Assembly: GCF_963677005.1 (NCBI RefSeq)
Contig: NZ_OY781616.1
Coordinates: 1,839,501-1,903,500 of the forward strand
DNA length: 64,000 nt
Direction of reading: 5' to 3'
Origin: Maridesulfovibrio sp.
GTDB taxonomy: Bacteria > Desulfobacterota > Desulfovibrionia > Desulfovibrionales > Desulfovibrionaceae
This document shows positions 7,725-16,844 of this stretch, one piece after another. Numbering within the stretch: the first letter of the stretch is position 1; each line of letters begins with the position of its first letter. The notes under the pieces were generated by a model, which saw only the letters and a program-made list of their open reading frames with translations, ran no database searches and had not been told where the DNA came from. The position numbers and the translations under genes are program-made.

Positions 7725-9890
7725 TCAACTCAATCTGGTTGCTTCCAGAACTCCATCAATGGTTTTGACTTTGTTCAGGGAACGGTGCAAGTGGCCGAGA
7801 TCGGTTACTTCCACTGTGAATTCCAGAAACGAAATACCGTCTACATCGGACTTGAAGTTTCCGGAATCTATATTCACGTCCATTTCCGTCAGCACAGTAC
7901 ATATCTGGGCCAGCATCCCCCTGCGGTTGCGGCAGCGGATTCTGATCTGAGCAGGATGCGATGTTTCCTCCTGCCCGCCTTCCCAGGATACATTCAGCAG
8001 CCTTTCGGCCTCCAGATTCTTGATGTTCGGACAGGTGGCAGAGTGAATTATCACGCCCCGGCCACGGCTGATGTATCCGATGATCGGTTCGCCCGGAAGC
8101 GGAGTACAGCAACCTGCGAAACGGATCAGAACATTGTCCACACCTTCGATATTGATGGAGCTTGCAGCATTCTTGCCGCCCCCCTCTCCCGGCTCGTGGT
8201 GTTCCGGCTGCTGCGGTTCGTCAGTCAGACCTTCAGCTTCATTGATCACCGCGTAAAGACGGCGCAGCACCTTTCTGGGCGTGATTCTGGAATATCCGAT
8301 ATTGGAAAGCAGGTCGTCCACGCTGCCGCAGGAAAACTCGTCTGCCAGAATGACGAAATAACCGTCCTTCATGGCTTTGGTAACGTTGAGATTCATGCGC
8401 CGGCCTTCTTTTTCCAGCATTTCCCTTGCCAGTACGATGGAACGGGTCCGTTCCTCGGTATGGATGTAATGCTTGATCCGAGTACGCGCCTTGGCTGTCT
8501 TGACAAATTTAAGCCAGTCCCGGCTGGGCTTGCGCTTCTTGTCGGTAATAACCTCTATGGTGTCGCCGTTCTTGAGCGCGGTATTGAGAGGCACAAGTCT
8601 TCCGTTGACCTTGGCCCCGGCACAATGGTTCCCCACCTCGGTGTGGATGGAATAGGCAAAGTCCACGGGAGTTGCACCGTCCGGCAGTTCCTTGATCTCA
8701 CCGGCGGGAGTGAAAACGTAGACTTCATCGTTGAAAAGATCAAAACGCAACGAAGACATGAACTCGCGGGGATCTTCAAGCTCCCGCTGCCAGTCCATTA
8801 TCTGACGCAGCCACGAGAAACGTTCGGCATCACGGTTCTGCTTGGCGGCACTGGAACCGGTTTCCTTGTACTGCCAGTGAGCCGCAACCCCGTACTCGGC
8901 AACCTGCTGCATTTCATCGGTACGTATCTGGATTTCTATGCGCTCCCCTTCCGGGCCGATGACCGTGGTGTGCAGACTCTGGTACATGTTGGCCTTGGGG
9001 ATGGAAATATAGTCCTTGAACCTGCCGGAAACAGGTTTCCACATGGAATGGACCAGCCCCAGAACAGCGTAACAGTCCTTGACGGAATCGGTAATGACCC
9101 TGAAGGCGATTATGTCGTGAACTTCATCAAGGTTGAGTCCCTGCCGCTGCATCTTCTTGTGGATGCTGAACTTGTGCTTGGTACGGCCGTAAACGGTCCC
9201 CTTGATCTTGTTGTCCTTGAGCATATCGCCGAGCAGACTGACTACCTTGTCCACATACTCCTTGCCGAGGGTATGCTGCCTCGCCAGTCCGTCCGTGATA
9301 TCCTTGTATACATCAGGCTTGAGATAATAAAGGCAGAGATCTTCAAGGTCCCTCTTGACCATGTACAGACCGAGCCTGTTGGCCAGCGGGGAATATATAT
9401 CAAGGGTCTCCTGAGCGATAAGCATCTGCTTGTAGCTCTTCTGGAAATCAAGGGTGCGCATGTTGTGCAGACGGTCGGCGAGCTTGACCATAAGCACCCG
9501 GATATCCTCGGCCATGGCCAGAATCATCTTGCGGATGTTCTCGGCCTTGGCAATGGCCTTGGATTCAAAATCCATCATGCTTATCTTGGTCACCCCGTCC
9601 ACGATATCGGCGACTTCCTCACCGAAAAGATCGGCGATCTCGTCGATGGTGGCATCGGTGTCCTCCACCGTATCGTGGAGCAGGCCGGCGGCCACGGTAG
9701 GTTCGTCCAGACGCATGTCCGCCAGAATCTTGGCCACATGCAGGGGGTGGGCAAGATAAGGCTCACCGGAAAGACGGACCTGCCCTTCGTGAGCCCGGGC
9801 CGAAAAAACGTATGCCCGCTGGATCAGGGCCAGGTCCGGGTCGCTGATATAGGAACTGACTATGTCAGTTATTTCATTGATGCGTATCAT
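7725..9890 (-). CDS. rel: Bifunctional (p)ppGpp synthetase/hydrolase (RelA/SpoT family)
   Basis: Makes and degrades the alarmone (p)ppGpp in the stringent response. 721 residues, normal for long RSH proteins. Domain order: HD hydrolase (about 25-180) with intact GLLHDTVEDTDAT and RLHNMRTL; synthetase (about 230-370) with YGRTKHKFSIHKKMQR and YQSLHTTVIGPEG; TGS (about 385-450, VFTPAGEIKELPDGATPVDF); a helical/zinc-finger-like region with RFAGCCTPLPGEPIIGY; and a C-terminal ACT domain (RIRCRNRRGMLAQICTVL). An intact HD motif supports hydrolase activity, i.e. a bifunctional Rel/SpoT rather than a synthetase-only RelA. It starts 4 nt after the stop of the upstream binding-protein gene, so the two are probably co-transcribed. 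Confidence 0.97.
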   Translation of the reverse strand: MIRINEITDIVSSYISDPDLALIQRAYVFSARAHEGQVRLSGEPYLAHPLHVAKILADMRLDEPTVAAGLLHDTVEDTDATIDEIADLFGEEVADIVDGVTKISMMDFESKAIAKAENIRKMILAMAEDIRVLMVKLADRLHNMRTLDFQKSYKQMLIAQETLDIYSPLANRLGLYMVKRDLEDLCLYYLKPDVYKDITDGLARQHTLGKEYVDKVVSLLGDMLKDNKIKGTVYGRTKHKFSIHKKMQRQGLNLDEVHDIIAFRVITDSVKDCYAVLGLVHSMWKPVSGRFKDYISIPKANMYQSLHTTVIGPEGERIEIQIRTDEMQQVAEYGVAAHWQYKETGSSAAKQNRDAERFSWLRQIMDWQRELEDPREFMSSLRFDLFNDEVYVFTPAGEIKELPDGATPVDFAYSIHTEVGNHCAGAKVNGRLVPLNTALKNGDTIEVITDKKRKPSRDWLKFVKTAKARTRIKHYIHTEERTRSIVLAREMLEKEGRRMNLNVTKAMKDGYFVILADEFSCGSVDDLLSNIGYSRITPRKVLRRLYAVINEAEGLTDEPQQPEHHEPGEGGGKNAASSINIEGVDNVLIRFAGCCTPLPGEPIIGYISRGRGVIIHSATCPNIKNLEAERLLNVSWEGGQEETSHPAQIRIRCRNRRGMLAQICTVLTEMDVNIDSGNFKSDVDGISFLEFTVEVTDLGHLHRSLNKVKTIDGVLEATRLS

Positions 9891-9893
9891 AAT

Positions 9894-11555
9894 CTACTGC
9901 TGTAAGGTGGGTTTCTTCTGCAGCGCTTTCGGAATCCACCACTCGTTTGCATTGTAATCAAGCCCTGCCGGGGCCACTTCGATCCCCTTTATTCTCTTGC
10001 TGAAAATCGGCAGAGACATGGGAACATAAAGAAAACAATAAGGCTGCTCTTCGTGCATGATCTCCTGAACGCGGTCATAAATCCGTTTCCGCTCAGCCTG
10101 ATCCAGAGTGGAGCGCCCCCTGTCGAGCAATTCATCCACTTCGCTGTTCTTGTACTTGATGAAATTCAAGCCGCCGGGAACGGCCTTGGAGGAGTGCCAT
10201 ACGGAATAGATATCCGGGTCCTGCAAGATATTCCAACCGAGAATAGTGGCATCGAATCGACCTTTGTCAATAAACTCCTTGAGAAAGGCAGCCCATTCAA
10301 TTGTCCGTATCTTGACATCTATACCGATTTTCCTGAGCCGGTTCTGAATAATTGTTGCGGACTTAATACGCAAGGAATTTCCCTGATTGGTGATGATGCT
10401 GAAGGAAAAAGGCTTGCCGTCACGGTCGAGAATTCCGTCCCCGTCCGTATCGGTCCACCCGGCTTCCTTAAGCAGGGCCAGAGCCTTTTCCGGATGATAT
10501 CCGTAAGGCTTGAGCTTGTCGTTGTATACCCAGGTGCCCGGCTTGTACGGACCGATTGCCGGATAGCCCAGCCCAAACAGAACCCCTTTTACTATCTCAT
10601 CCTTGTCTATGGCGTAATTGACGGCCTGACGCACCCTGACGTCCTTGAAAAAAGGACTCTCCATATTAAAGCCGAGGTAGGTGTATGAGAACGACAGATA
10701 TTTGTATTTCTGAAAATTGCTATCCCAGTTTCCCCCTTTGGTCTGATAAAGATACTGCTGGGGGGTAAGCTCCATGTCATCAAGAGAACCGCTCTTGAAT
10801 TCCAGAAACTGCGTGGACTGGTCCGGTATGACCCTGTAGACCAATTCATCAATATACGGACGGCCTTCAAAATAATCGTCATTAGCCTCCAGCACGAGCC
10901 GCCTGCCCGGAATCCATTCCTTGAGTTTGTAGGGGCCTGCGCCGATGGGCTCGCGCCTGTATTTTGTTTCGTTCAGGTTCTCGTGTTCAAGAATATGCTT
11001 CGGAAGGATGTCGTTTGCCCAGGAAATCAGGGAACGGGCGAACACCTTATCGTAACGGACTTCGAACGAATATTTCCCGGTCAGCCGGAATTCCCTGACG
11101 TTTCTGTAATCCCCGGCATATGCCGTAGGCGTATCAGGATCGATCATCATTTTATATGTGAACTCCACATCTTCGGCAGTCAAAGGAACTCCGTCCGTCC
11201 AGCGGATATCCTTCCTGAGTTTGAAGCGCAGCAGCTTCCCGCCATCCAGAACCTCGAAAGATTCGGCCGCGTCCGGGACAAGCTCAATATTCTTGTTGTA
11301 CTTCAGCAGCGAGACGAAAAGCTTGCTTGCAACTCCGTGACTGGCGGAATCGGAAGCCAGAGCCGAAAGGAGACACATAGGCTCCGCCAGCACAGGGTCG
11401 GTCAGCCTGCCGCCGAAAACCGGTTTCGAGTCATCAATCGTCGCTTGCGCAACCTCTTTCGCAGGCTCCTCTTTTTTAACATCAGGAGCATCCCCACACC
11501 CTGCAAGCAGTGCGAGAAACAAAAAAAACATAAAAACTATCGCAGGTCTGTTCAT
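9894..11555 (-). CDS. Oligopeptide/dipeptide-type ABC substrate-binding lipoprotein (SBP_bac_5)
   Basis: Extracytoplasmic solute-binding protein of the OppA/DppA cluster, about 553 residues. ATG at 11555 is chosen because AAGGGC lies 5 nt upstream; an ATG 7 codons earlier is less well placed. Signal and lipobox: IVFMFFLFLALLAGCGD (LAGC). Family signatures seen: LRFKLRKDIRWTDGVPLTAE, DVEFTYKMM, IGAGPYKLKEW and VRQAVNYAIDKDEIV. No permease or ATPase genes are adjacent; the next gene in the operon is rel. It may therefore serve transporters encoded elsewhere, or act in sensing peptides (inference). Confidence 0.92.
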   Translation of the reverse strand: MNRPAIVFMFFLFLALLAGCGDAPDVKKEEPAKEVAQATIDDSKPVFGGRLTDPVLAEPMCLLSALASDSASHGVASKLFVSLLKYNKNIELVPDAAESFEVLDGGKLLRFKLRKDIRWTDGVPLTAEDVEFTYKMMIDPDTPTAYAGDYRNVREFRLTGKYSFEVRYDKVFARSLISWANDILPKHILEHENLNETKYRREPIGAGPYKLKEWIPGRRLVLEANDDYFEGRPYIDELVYRVIPDQSTQFLEFKSGSLDDMELTPQQYLYQTKGGNWDSNFQKYKYLSFSYTYLGFNMESPFFKDVRVRQAVNYAIDKDEIVKGVLFGLGYPAIGPYKPGTWVYNDKLKPYGYHPEKALALLKEAGWTDTDGDGILDRDGKPFSFSIITNQGNSLRIKSATIIQNRLRKIGIDVKIRTIEWAAFLKEFIDKGRFDATILGWNILQDPDIYSVWHSSKAVPGGLNFIKYKNSEVDELLDRGRSTLDQAERKRIYDRVQEIMHEEQPYCFLYVPMSLPIFSKRIKGIEVAPAGLDYNANEWWIPKALQKKPTLQQ

Positions 11556-11715
11556 GTTGCCCTTATTTTTTTGCATAAAAATCTTCCATAAAGATCGCTA
11601 GATTGCTAACATATTCAGTATGGACTATTGTTCTGGAAAAGCCAAGCAATGTGCAGCGGCATATTGACCGCTAACAGATTTTACTTTACGGAAACATTCT
11701 ATCTGCCTCTACTTA

Positions 11716-11734
11716 GAATAATTATCATTATAAC
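11716..11734. promoter_or_regulatory. Fur-box-like sequence in divergent promoter region
   Basis: GAATAATTATCATTATAAC resembles the 19-bp Fur consensus in its central AATNATNATCATTAT part. It lies between the divergent binding-protein and SNF2 genes. The surrounding DNA is AT-rich, so chance similarity is possible. Confidence 0.3.
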
Positions 11735-11790
11735 AAAGACTGAATTATACATAACATACTGAAGTTTATAGTTCGGGGGAACGTGTAAGT

Positions 11791-14700
11791 ATGTCACAAA
11801 ATGAAGAAACCGTAGTTAAATCGATTCTGAAATCATTTTTATCCGGTACCGTACCGGAATATATCCTCGACGGCTCACACTCTATTGTGGCCTGTGACGG
11901 AGTACAGCGTCTTGAATTGAAAAAAAGAGAAAGATACTGGGATGTAGACGCGTCAATCCAGGGAGAAGATTTCCAGATATATTCCACGGAACTCGGCCTC
12001 AATCTGGCCGAGGAAAGCATAAATTTCTACTGCAACTGTCCTGAATCGTTTTCCGGGGTATGCAAACATGTCGGTGCTGCGGCCATAAAGCTGCTTCAGA
12101 CTATTGATACTGACGAGGATCAGCCGGAGGCACAGAACACCGTTGACTGGCGCCAGAACTTCCGATCCTTTTTTGCCACGGAACTGGAGCCGGAAGCGGG
12201 CAAGCACTATATCCTGTACCGCATGTACCCGGAACCGGAACGCCTGCAGGTTGCTTTTTTCAGAGCCAGACAGAACAAGTCCGGCCTGTCTCAGGTGCAG
12301 AACGAAATCGAGCTGCAGGATATAATCGACAAGCCGGACTGGAGCGAAACGTCACCCGGCCTTCCGCTGGTGGCCGAACAGATCGGGCATTACCTTGATT
12401 ACCGCGGGCACCGGGTGGAAATCCCTCCGGGGCTGCATGCCTGGTTTTTCACTGCTGTAAAGGATGAATACTACATGTTCCTGCGGGATACGGATATTCC
12501 GATCCGCATTGAAAGCAGGACCATGCAGCTCAGACTCTCTCCGGAGCTTTCCGAGGAAGGCCTCAGGTTCGATATACTTTTGTCTGATGAAGGCAAACCG
12601 CCGTTTTCCATCATGGATGATGATGAGGTCTTTTTTTACGGGCGGCTGCCCCTGTGGGTATACTGGAAACAGGGATTCTACCCCGTCCAGACCACCCTTG
12701 CGCCCAAGCTGGTGCAGGAAATGCGCATACAGAATCCGGTGATTCCCCCCGCGGACATACCGGAATTCCTTGACCGCGTCTGGACCCAGATTCCGGTATC
12801 CGACCTGCATGATCACGAAGAATTTCTGGAAAAGATGCAGCCGTTCTTCGTTCCCGCAACCTTCAATCCCAAGCTTTACCTCAACGAGGAAGGCTCGCTG
12901 CTGACGATCAAGATCGACAACATCTACGATACCGAGCACGGGGAAGTCTCCATGGGAGATCCCAACCCGGATCTGCAGACCGGAAGTTACAGGGACGGCG
13001 AAAAATCCTACCTGGTCCGCCGGGCACAGGACGAGGAAGCACAGCTTTTTTCGGAACTCAGAGACATGGGATTCCAGCCGAGAAGCAACTCGGTCTGGTT
13101 CATGGAACAGGAAGCGGCCATAACCTTTCTGCTGGACTTTTACCCGCAGCTTGTCGAAGCCTACAGAATATACGGGGAAAAGAACCTTACCCGCTACAAG
13201 GTAAGACTTACCTCGCCTCAGATTGTCGCCGAAATCGAGACTGACGAAGACAACAAGTGGTTCAACCTCGACATCAACGTGGAATACGACGACCAGCGGG
13301 TACCCATTGATAAGATATGGGAAGCCTGGAGTCAGGGCAAACGGTACGTGCAGTTGAAGGACGGCTCCTATACAAGCCTGCCTGAATCATGGCTCAAGAA
13401 ACTCAGCCACAAGCTCAAGGCTCTGGGTTACGATCCCGAACAGCCGCCAAGACAGCAGTACGAACAATATGAAACTCCGGTTCTCGATAAGATCATTGAG
13501 GATCTCCCCGATGCCAGAACAGATGAACATTTCGTCAAGCTCAGGGAAAAGATTCATAACTTCGATGAAATCAGGATGATTGATCAGCCCAAGGCGCTCA
13601 ATGCCACCCTGCGGCCGTATCAGGTTCAGGGGCTCAGCTATCTCAACTTCCTGCGTGAATACCGCTTCGGCGGGATTCTGGCTGACGAAATGGGGCTGGG
13701 TAAAACCATCCAGACCCTGTCGTTCATCCTTTCTCTGCACGAACGGGGAATCACCGGTCCGAACCTGATCATTGTTCCCACTTCGGTAATGCCGAACTGG
13801 GAAAGGGAAGCACAAAAATTCTGTCCGCATCTGCCCCTGCTGACCATTTACGGTTCAAGGCGTGAAGACCTGTTCAAAAAGATTCCTGAATCGACCATCG
13901 TCATCACCACCTATGCGCTGCTGCGGCGGGATCTGGAAGAACTGCTCAAGCACGAATACACATCGGTTATTCTGGACGAAGCCCAGAACATCAAAAACCC
14001 GAATACCATAACGGCAAAATCGGTCCGCAAGCTCAAGAGCGACATGAGACTGTGTCTCTCCGGTACGCCGATAGAAAACAACCTTTTTGAACTGTGGTCC
14101 CTGTTTGAATTCCTCATGCCCGGATTCCTCAGTTCACAGCATTCGTTCCAGCGCGGAATAGTAAAACCGATCAAGGACGGGGACGAGGAAACTCTGAACT
14201 ATCTGCGGACAAGGGTAAAACCCTTTATCCTGCGCCGCACCAAGTCTGAAGTGGCCAAAGACCTGCCGCCCAAGATCGAGACCGTGCATTACTGCGACCT
14301 CATCGAGGAGCAGAGGGAGCTCTACAACGCTCTTGCAAAGCGGCTCAAGGACCAGGTGCTCAAGGATGTGGACGAAAAAGGCATGGCCAAAAGCCAGATG
14401 TCCATACTCGACGCCCTGCTCAAACTCAGGCAGATCTGCTGCCATCCGCGCCTGCTCAAACTGGATATGCCCGGACTTTCCACCAACCTGCCCTCCGGCA
14501 AGTTCGATGCGTTCAAGGACCTGGTCTTTGATATCGTGGAAGGTGGACACAAGGTGCTGGTCTTCTCACAGTTCGTACAGATGCTGCATGTGATCCGCTC
14601 CTGGCTGACCATCAAGGATATTCCGTTTGCCTATCTTGACGGCTCCAGCAAGGACCGTTTCGATCAGGTTGACCGCTTCAATGACAGCCCGGACATCCCC

Positions 14701-15000
14701 ATCTTCCTCATTTCTCTGAAGGCTGGCGGAACCGGACTGAACCTGACCTCTGCCGACTACGTGATCCACTACGACCCGTGGTGGAACCCGGCAGTGGAAA
14801 ACCAGGCAACAGACCGTACGCACCGCATAGGACAGAAGCGTCAGGTCTTTGCGTACAAGATGATCTGCCAGAACACGGTGGAAGAAAAAATACTCAAGCT
14901 GCAGGAAATGAAGAAAAACGTTGCGGATGCCATTATTCCCGGCCAGTCCGCCCTCAAGTCGCTCACCCGTGACGATCTTGAAATGTTGTTCGAAATTTAA
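11791..15000 (+). CDS. SNF2/Rad54-family helicase with N-terminal SWIM zinc finger
   Basis: Large ATP-dependent DNA translocase, 1069 residues. N-terminal SWIM zinc finger (about 75-92) with FYCNC-x7-CKHVGAAA, the CxC...CxH pattern. A long middle region of unknown role follows. The helicase N-lobe starts near 605 (LRPYQVQGLSYLNFLREY) with Walker A ILADEMGLGKTIQTL and box II VILDEAQNIKNP. The C-lobe has VLVFSQFVQML, LDGSSKDRF, ISLKAGGTGLNLTSADYVI and DRTHRIGQKRQV. All ATPase motifs look intact. This SWIM-SNF2 arrangement is common in bacteria, where the role is thought to be in nucleic-acid transactions; a precise function cannot be given. ATG at 11791 has a GGGGGA about 10 nt upstream. Followed by a strong hairpin. 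Confidence 0.93.
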   Translation: MSQNEETVVKSILKSFLSGTVPEYILDGSHSIVACDGVQRLELKKRERYWDVDASIQGEDFQIYSTELGLNLAEESINFYCNCPESFSGVCKHVGAAAIKLLQTIDTDEDQPEAQNTVDWRQNFRSFFATELEPEAGKHYILYRMYPEPERLQVAFFRARQNKSGLSQVQNEIELQDIIDKPDWSETSPGLPLVAEQIGHYLDYRGHRVEIPPGLHAWFFTAVKDEYYMFLRDTDIPIRIESRTMQLRLSPELSEEGLRFDILLSDEGKPPFSIMDDDEVFFYGRLPLWVYWKQGFYPVQTTLAPKLVQEMRIQNPVIPPADIPEFLDRVWTQIPVSDLHDHEEFLEKMQPFFVPATFNPKLYLNEEGSLLTIKIDNIYDTEHGEVSMGDPNPDLQTGSYRDGEKSYLVRRAQDEEAQLFSELRDMGFQPRSNSVWFMEQEAAITFLLDFYPQLVEAYRIYGEKNLTRYKVRLTSPQIVAEIETDEDNKWFNLDINVEYDDQRVPIDKIWEAWSQGKRYVQLKDGSYTSLPESWLKKLSHKLKALGYDPEQPPRQQYEQYETPVLDKIIEDLPDARTDEHFVKLREKIHNFDEIRMIDQPKALNATLRPYQVQGLSYLNFLREYRFGGILADEMGLGKTIQTLSFILSLHERGITGPNLIIVPTSVMPNWEREAQKFCPHLPLLTIYGSRREDLFKKIPESTIVITTYALLRRDLEELLKHEYTSVILDEAQNIKNPNTITAKSVRKLKSDMRLCLSGTPIENNLFELWSLFEFLMPGFLSSQHSFQRGIVKPIKDGDEETLNYLRTRVKPFILRRTKSEVAKDLPPKIETVHYCDLIEEQRELYNALAKRLKDQVLKDVDEKGMAKSQMSILDALLKLRQICCHPRLLKLDMPGLSTNLPSGKFDAFKDLVFDIVEGGHKVLVFSQFVQMLHVIRSWLTIKDIPFAYLDGSSKDRFDQVDRFNDSPDIPIFLISLKAGGTGLNLTSADYVIHYDPWWNPAVENQATDRTHRIGQKRQVFAYKMICQNTVEEKILKLQEMKKNVADAIIPGQSALKSLTRDDLEMLFEI

Positions 15001-15039
15001 CCTGCACGTAACAAAAATATAACCGGATCAAATTAAGTT

Positions 15040-15074
15040 GGCCCGGACTCTCTTAAGAGAGTCCGGGCCTTTTT
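15040..15074 (+). terminator. Strong intrinsic terminator between SNF2 and PilZ genes
   Basis: A perfect 30-bp palindrome (15040-15069, 13-bp GC-rich stem around a TTAA loop) followed by T5. It ends only about 20 bp before the PilZ start codon, and the PilZ ribosome-binding site follows at once. It may therefore act as a leader attenuator as well as the SNF2 terminator. Confidence 0.85.
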
Positions 15075-15093
15075 ACCTGAAAGGAGAAACAAG

Positions 15094-15768
15094 ATGAACT
15101 GTAATACTGAAATTGCCGTGATAGCCTATGCGGACAGCGGCAACTGCTGCCCGTCACTCGGAACATATCCGGAACTGAACATCAGACACTGCCGGGACCT
15201 GGAAAGCTTTCTTGATGAAATGCTCGAAAACGATTTTTCAGGTGTTATCCTGGAGATGAAAAAAGTCATGAGCACACCGGCAAATGATCGAAACAAGATA
15301 TTCGCCCTTGCTGCCGGCAGACCCATGATGAGAATACGAGGAAATGGTCGGCAGACATTGCCGGTTGACGACCCGGTCTGTTTTCGCAATGACTGCATGC
15401 AGAGAAAAACCAGATCAACCCGCCTGTATGAAAGGGTTCCCGTTTCTCTGCAGGTGCAGCTCAGCCACGAGGACGACCACGTAATGGCAAGGGAGTTCTA
15501 CGCCAATGTCGAGAACCTGTCCGAAGCAGGATGCTTCATAACAACCGAAACCGACCTTTCCGCAAACAGATTCGTACACATGAGATTTCACGACATCTCA
15601 AACAAACTTCCTGTATACGGGGCCATCCGCTGGTCTGCTGCAAAAGAAAACGGAAAATTCGGGTACGGACTGCAATTTGTGAAAATTAGCGATGACCAGA
15701 AACAGGAACTTATCGAAAAACACATCTCACCGAACCTCCTCGCGAACAGCCCCGCTGAAATAGAATAA
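15094..15768 (+). CDS. PilZ-domain protein (putative cyclic-di-GMP receptor)
   Basis: 224 residues; ATG at 15094 has an ideal AAGGAG 7-8 nt upstream. Residues 1-105 match nothing I recognise. The C-terminal half is a PilZ domain with both c-di-GMP-binding signatures: RLYERVPVSL (RxxxR) near 110 and NLSEAGCF (NxSxxG) near 147, then GAIRWSAAKENGKFGYGLQF. It probably binds c-di-GMP and adjusts motility, polysaccharide or surface functions; the partner is unknown. No room for a promoter is left between the preceding terminator and the RBS, so transcription must begin before the hairpin and read through it, or start inside it. Confidence 0.85.
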   Translation: MNCNTEIAVIAYADSGNCCPSLGTYPELNIRHCRDLESFLDEMLENDFSGVILEMKKVMSTPANDRNKIFALAAGRPMMRIRGNGRQTLPVDDPVCFRNDCMQRKTRSTRLYERVPVSLQVQLSHEDDHVMAREFYANVENLSEAGCFITTETDLSANRFVHMRFHDISNKLPVYGAIRWSAAKENGKFGYGLQFVKISDDQKQELIEKHISPNLLANSPAEIE

Positions 15769-15840
15769 ACTCCCACCCCAGACTACCGCAATGCTCAAGC
15801 ATGGACAGTGTCCTTCCTGATGTGCAATAATGACGGCATC

Positions 15841-16320
15841 ATGAAATACTCCATGTCACGACTGAGCATTGCGGCAAAACTGATACTCATCCTGCTGCTG
15901 ATTATGGCGAACGGCTGTGCCATGATGCACGGCTCGCTGGACCAGGCGCAGGAATACAGCCGGGAATCCAATTATGAGGCTGCGGTACAGACTCTGGACA
16001 ACGTAATCGGTTCGGATGAATCGGAATCAGTCAAAGCACACGCATTCATGCTCCGGGCGGAGGCATACTCTTCCCTCAAGGAATACCGCTCGGCCTATCG
16101 TGATCTTCAGGTTGCCTGGAAGCTGTCCTGCCACCTCTACCAGAAAGGACCGGACGCAGCTGATGCTGAATCCGATTTCAATACAGCAAAATCCTGCACG
16201 GAAAAAATTCCCCTGCTGATTGACGAATTGAAACCCTTCATAAGCGACTTCGGAGCCATCATGGCAACACAGGAAGCAGCGGCCATTGTCAGAAAAATAT
16301 TCCCTGAACTGCCCAGATGA
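15841..16320 (+). CDS. Small lipoprotein-like protein with TPR-type helices
   Basis: About 159 residues. Start uncertain: ATG at 15841 gives MKYSMSRLSIAAKLILILLL followed by IMANGC, a lipoprotein-type signal with a slightly atypical lipobox (ANGC). A GTG at 15808 and an ATG at 15853 are alternatives. No strong Shine-Dalgarno is seen. The mature part has tetratricopeptide-like pairs: AQEYSRESNYEAAVQTLDNV and MLRAEAYSSLKEYRSAYRDL. Probably exported to the periplasmic face of a membrane; role unknown. Confidence 0.6.
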   Translation: MKYSMSRLSIAAKLILILLLIMANGCAMMHGSLDQAQEYSRESNYEAAVQTLDNVIGSDESESVKAHAFMLRAEAYSSLKEYRSAYRDLQVAWKLSCHLYQKGPDAADAESDFNTAKSCTEKIPLLIDELKPFISDFGAIMATQEAAAIVRKIFPELPR

Positions 16321-16844
16321 AAATCTTATAAGAGACCTAACTAAAAATTTTACTGCACCCTATGGCGCGTTTACCTATTGTCGTTCTGATCCAACATGCA
16401 AGGACAGTTGGAATATTTTCCGGATGTCAACATCTAATCAATCGATTGACATTCTTTAATCATGCGATTAATTAAGGCCATGAAGGCGTGCAAAAAGACA
16501 TTGCCGAGAAACGGATATCGCCGGATATCTCATCAATTCACATAATGCCGTAACAAAGAAGCAAACGGATGACTTGCGTAGCGTTGCTACTTTTTCACTC
16601 TGGCCGCATTTAGTTACGACAAACCCAGATCGCAGAGGTTCACTGCTTCTGCTGCGACTGCCGGAACCTTTTCCGGTCACCAGTCCAAGGACGTAAGCAT
16701 GATCAGAGAATTAGACCGATATGGGTGTTCGCGAAATTGAATAATGATGGGCTCCGGAACATCCATATTCCCATTTTTTTTGCACGATTACTAATCAACT
16801 GATTGATTAGATACGTCGAAATATTGCCATAAGGGGGGATAGCC
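16321..16844. other. Long intergenic region with two related palindromes
   Basis: 524 bp without a convincing gene. A perfect 12-bp palindrome TCAATCGATTGA lies at 16438-16449, next to CTAA. The related CTAATCAACTGATTGATTAG (8-bp arms) lies at 16791-16810, 35 bp before the adaptor start. Both contain TAATCAA and look like binding sites of one regulator, probably TetR type, which often controls such pumps. No regulator gene is intact here. A minus-strand frame at 16468-16680 has no recognisable features and is not called. Confidence 0.5.
16791..16810. promoter_or_regulatory. Operator-like palindrome before RND operon
   Basis: CTAATCAACTGATTGATTAG: perfect 8-bp inverted arms around CTGA, in the promoter position of the adaptor-pump operon. 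A partial copy is present at 16435-16449. Confidence 0.55.

Noticed and set aside
7785-9905. 706-codon open frame on the plus strand opposite rel
   Set aside because: It is fully antisense to the strongly conserved rel gene, and its translation shows no protein-like motif order. It arises from codon bias of the real gene.
16468-16680. 70-codon minus-strand frame in the RND upstream gap
   Set aside because: No RBS, no recognisable motif, odd composition; treated as intergenic.
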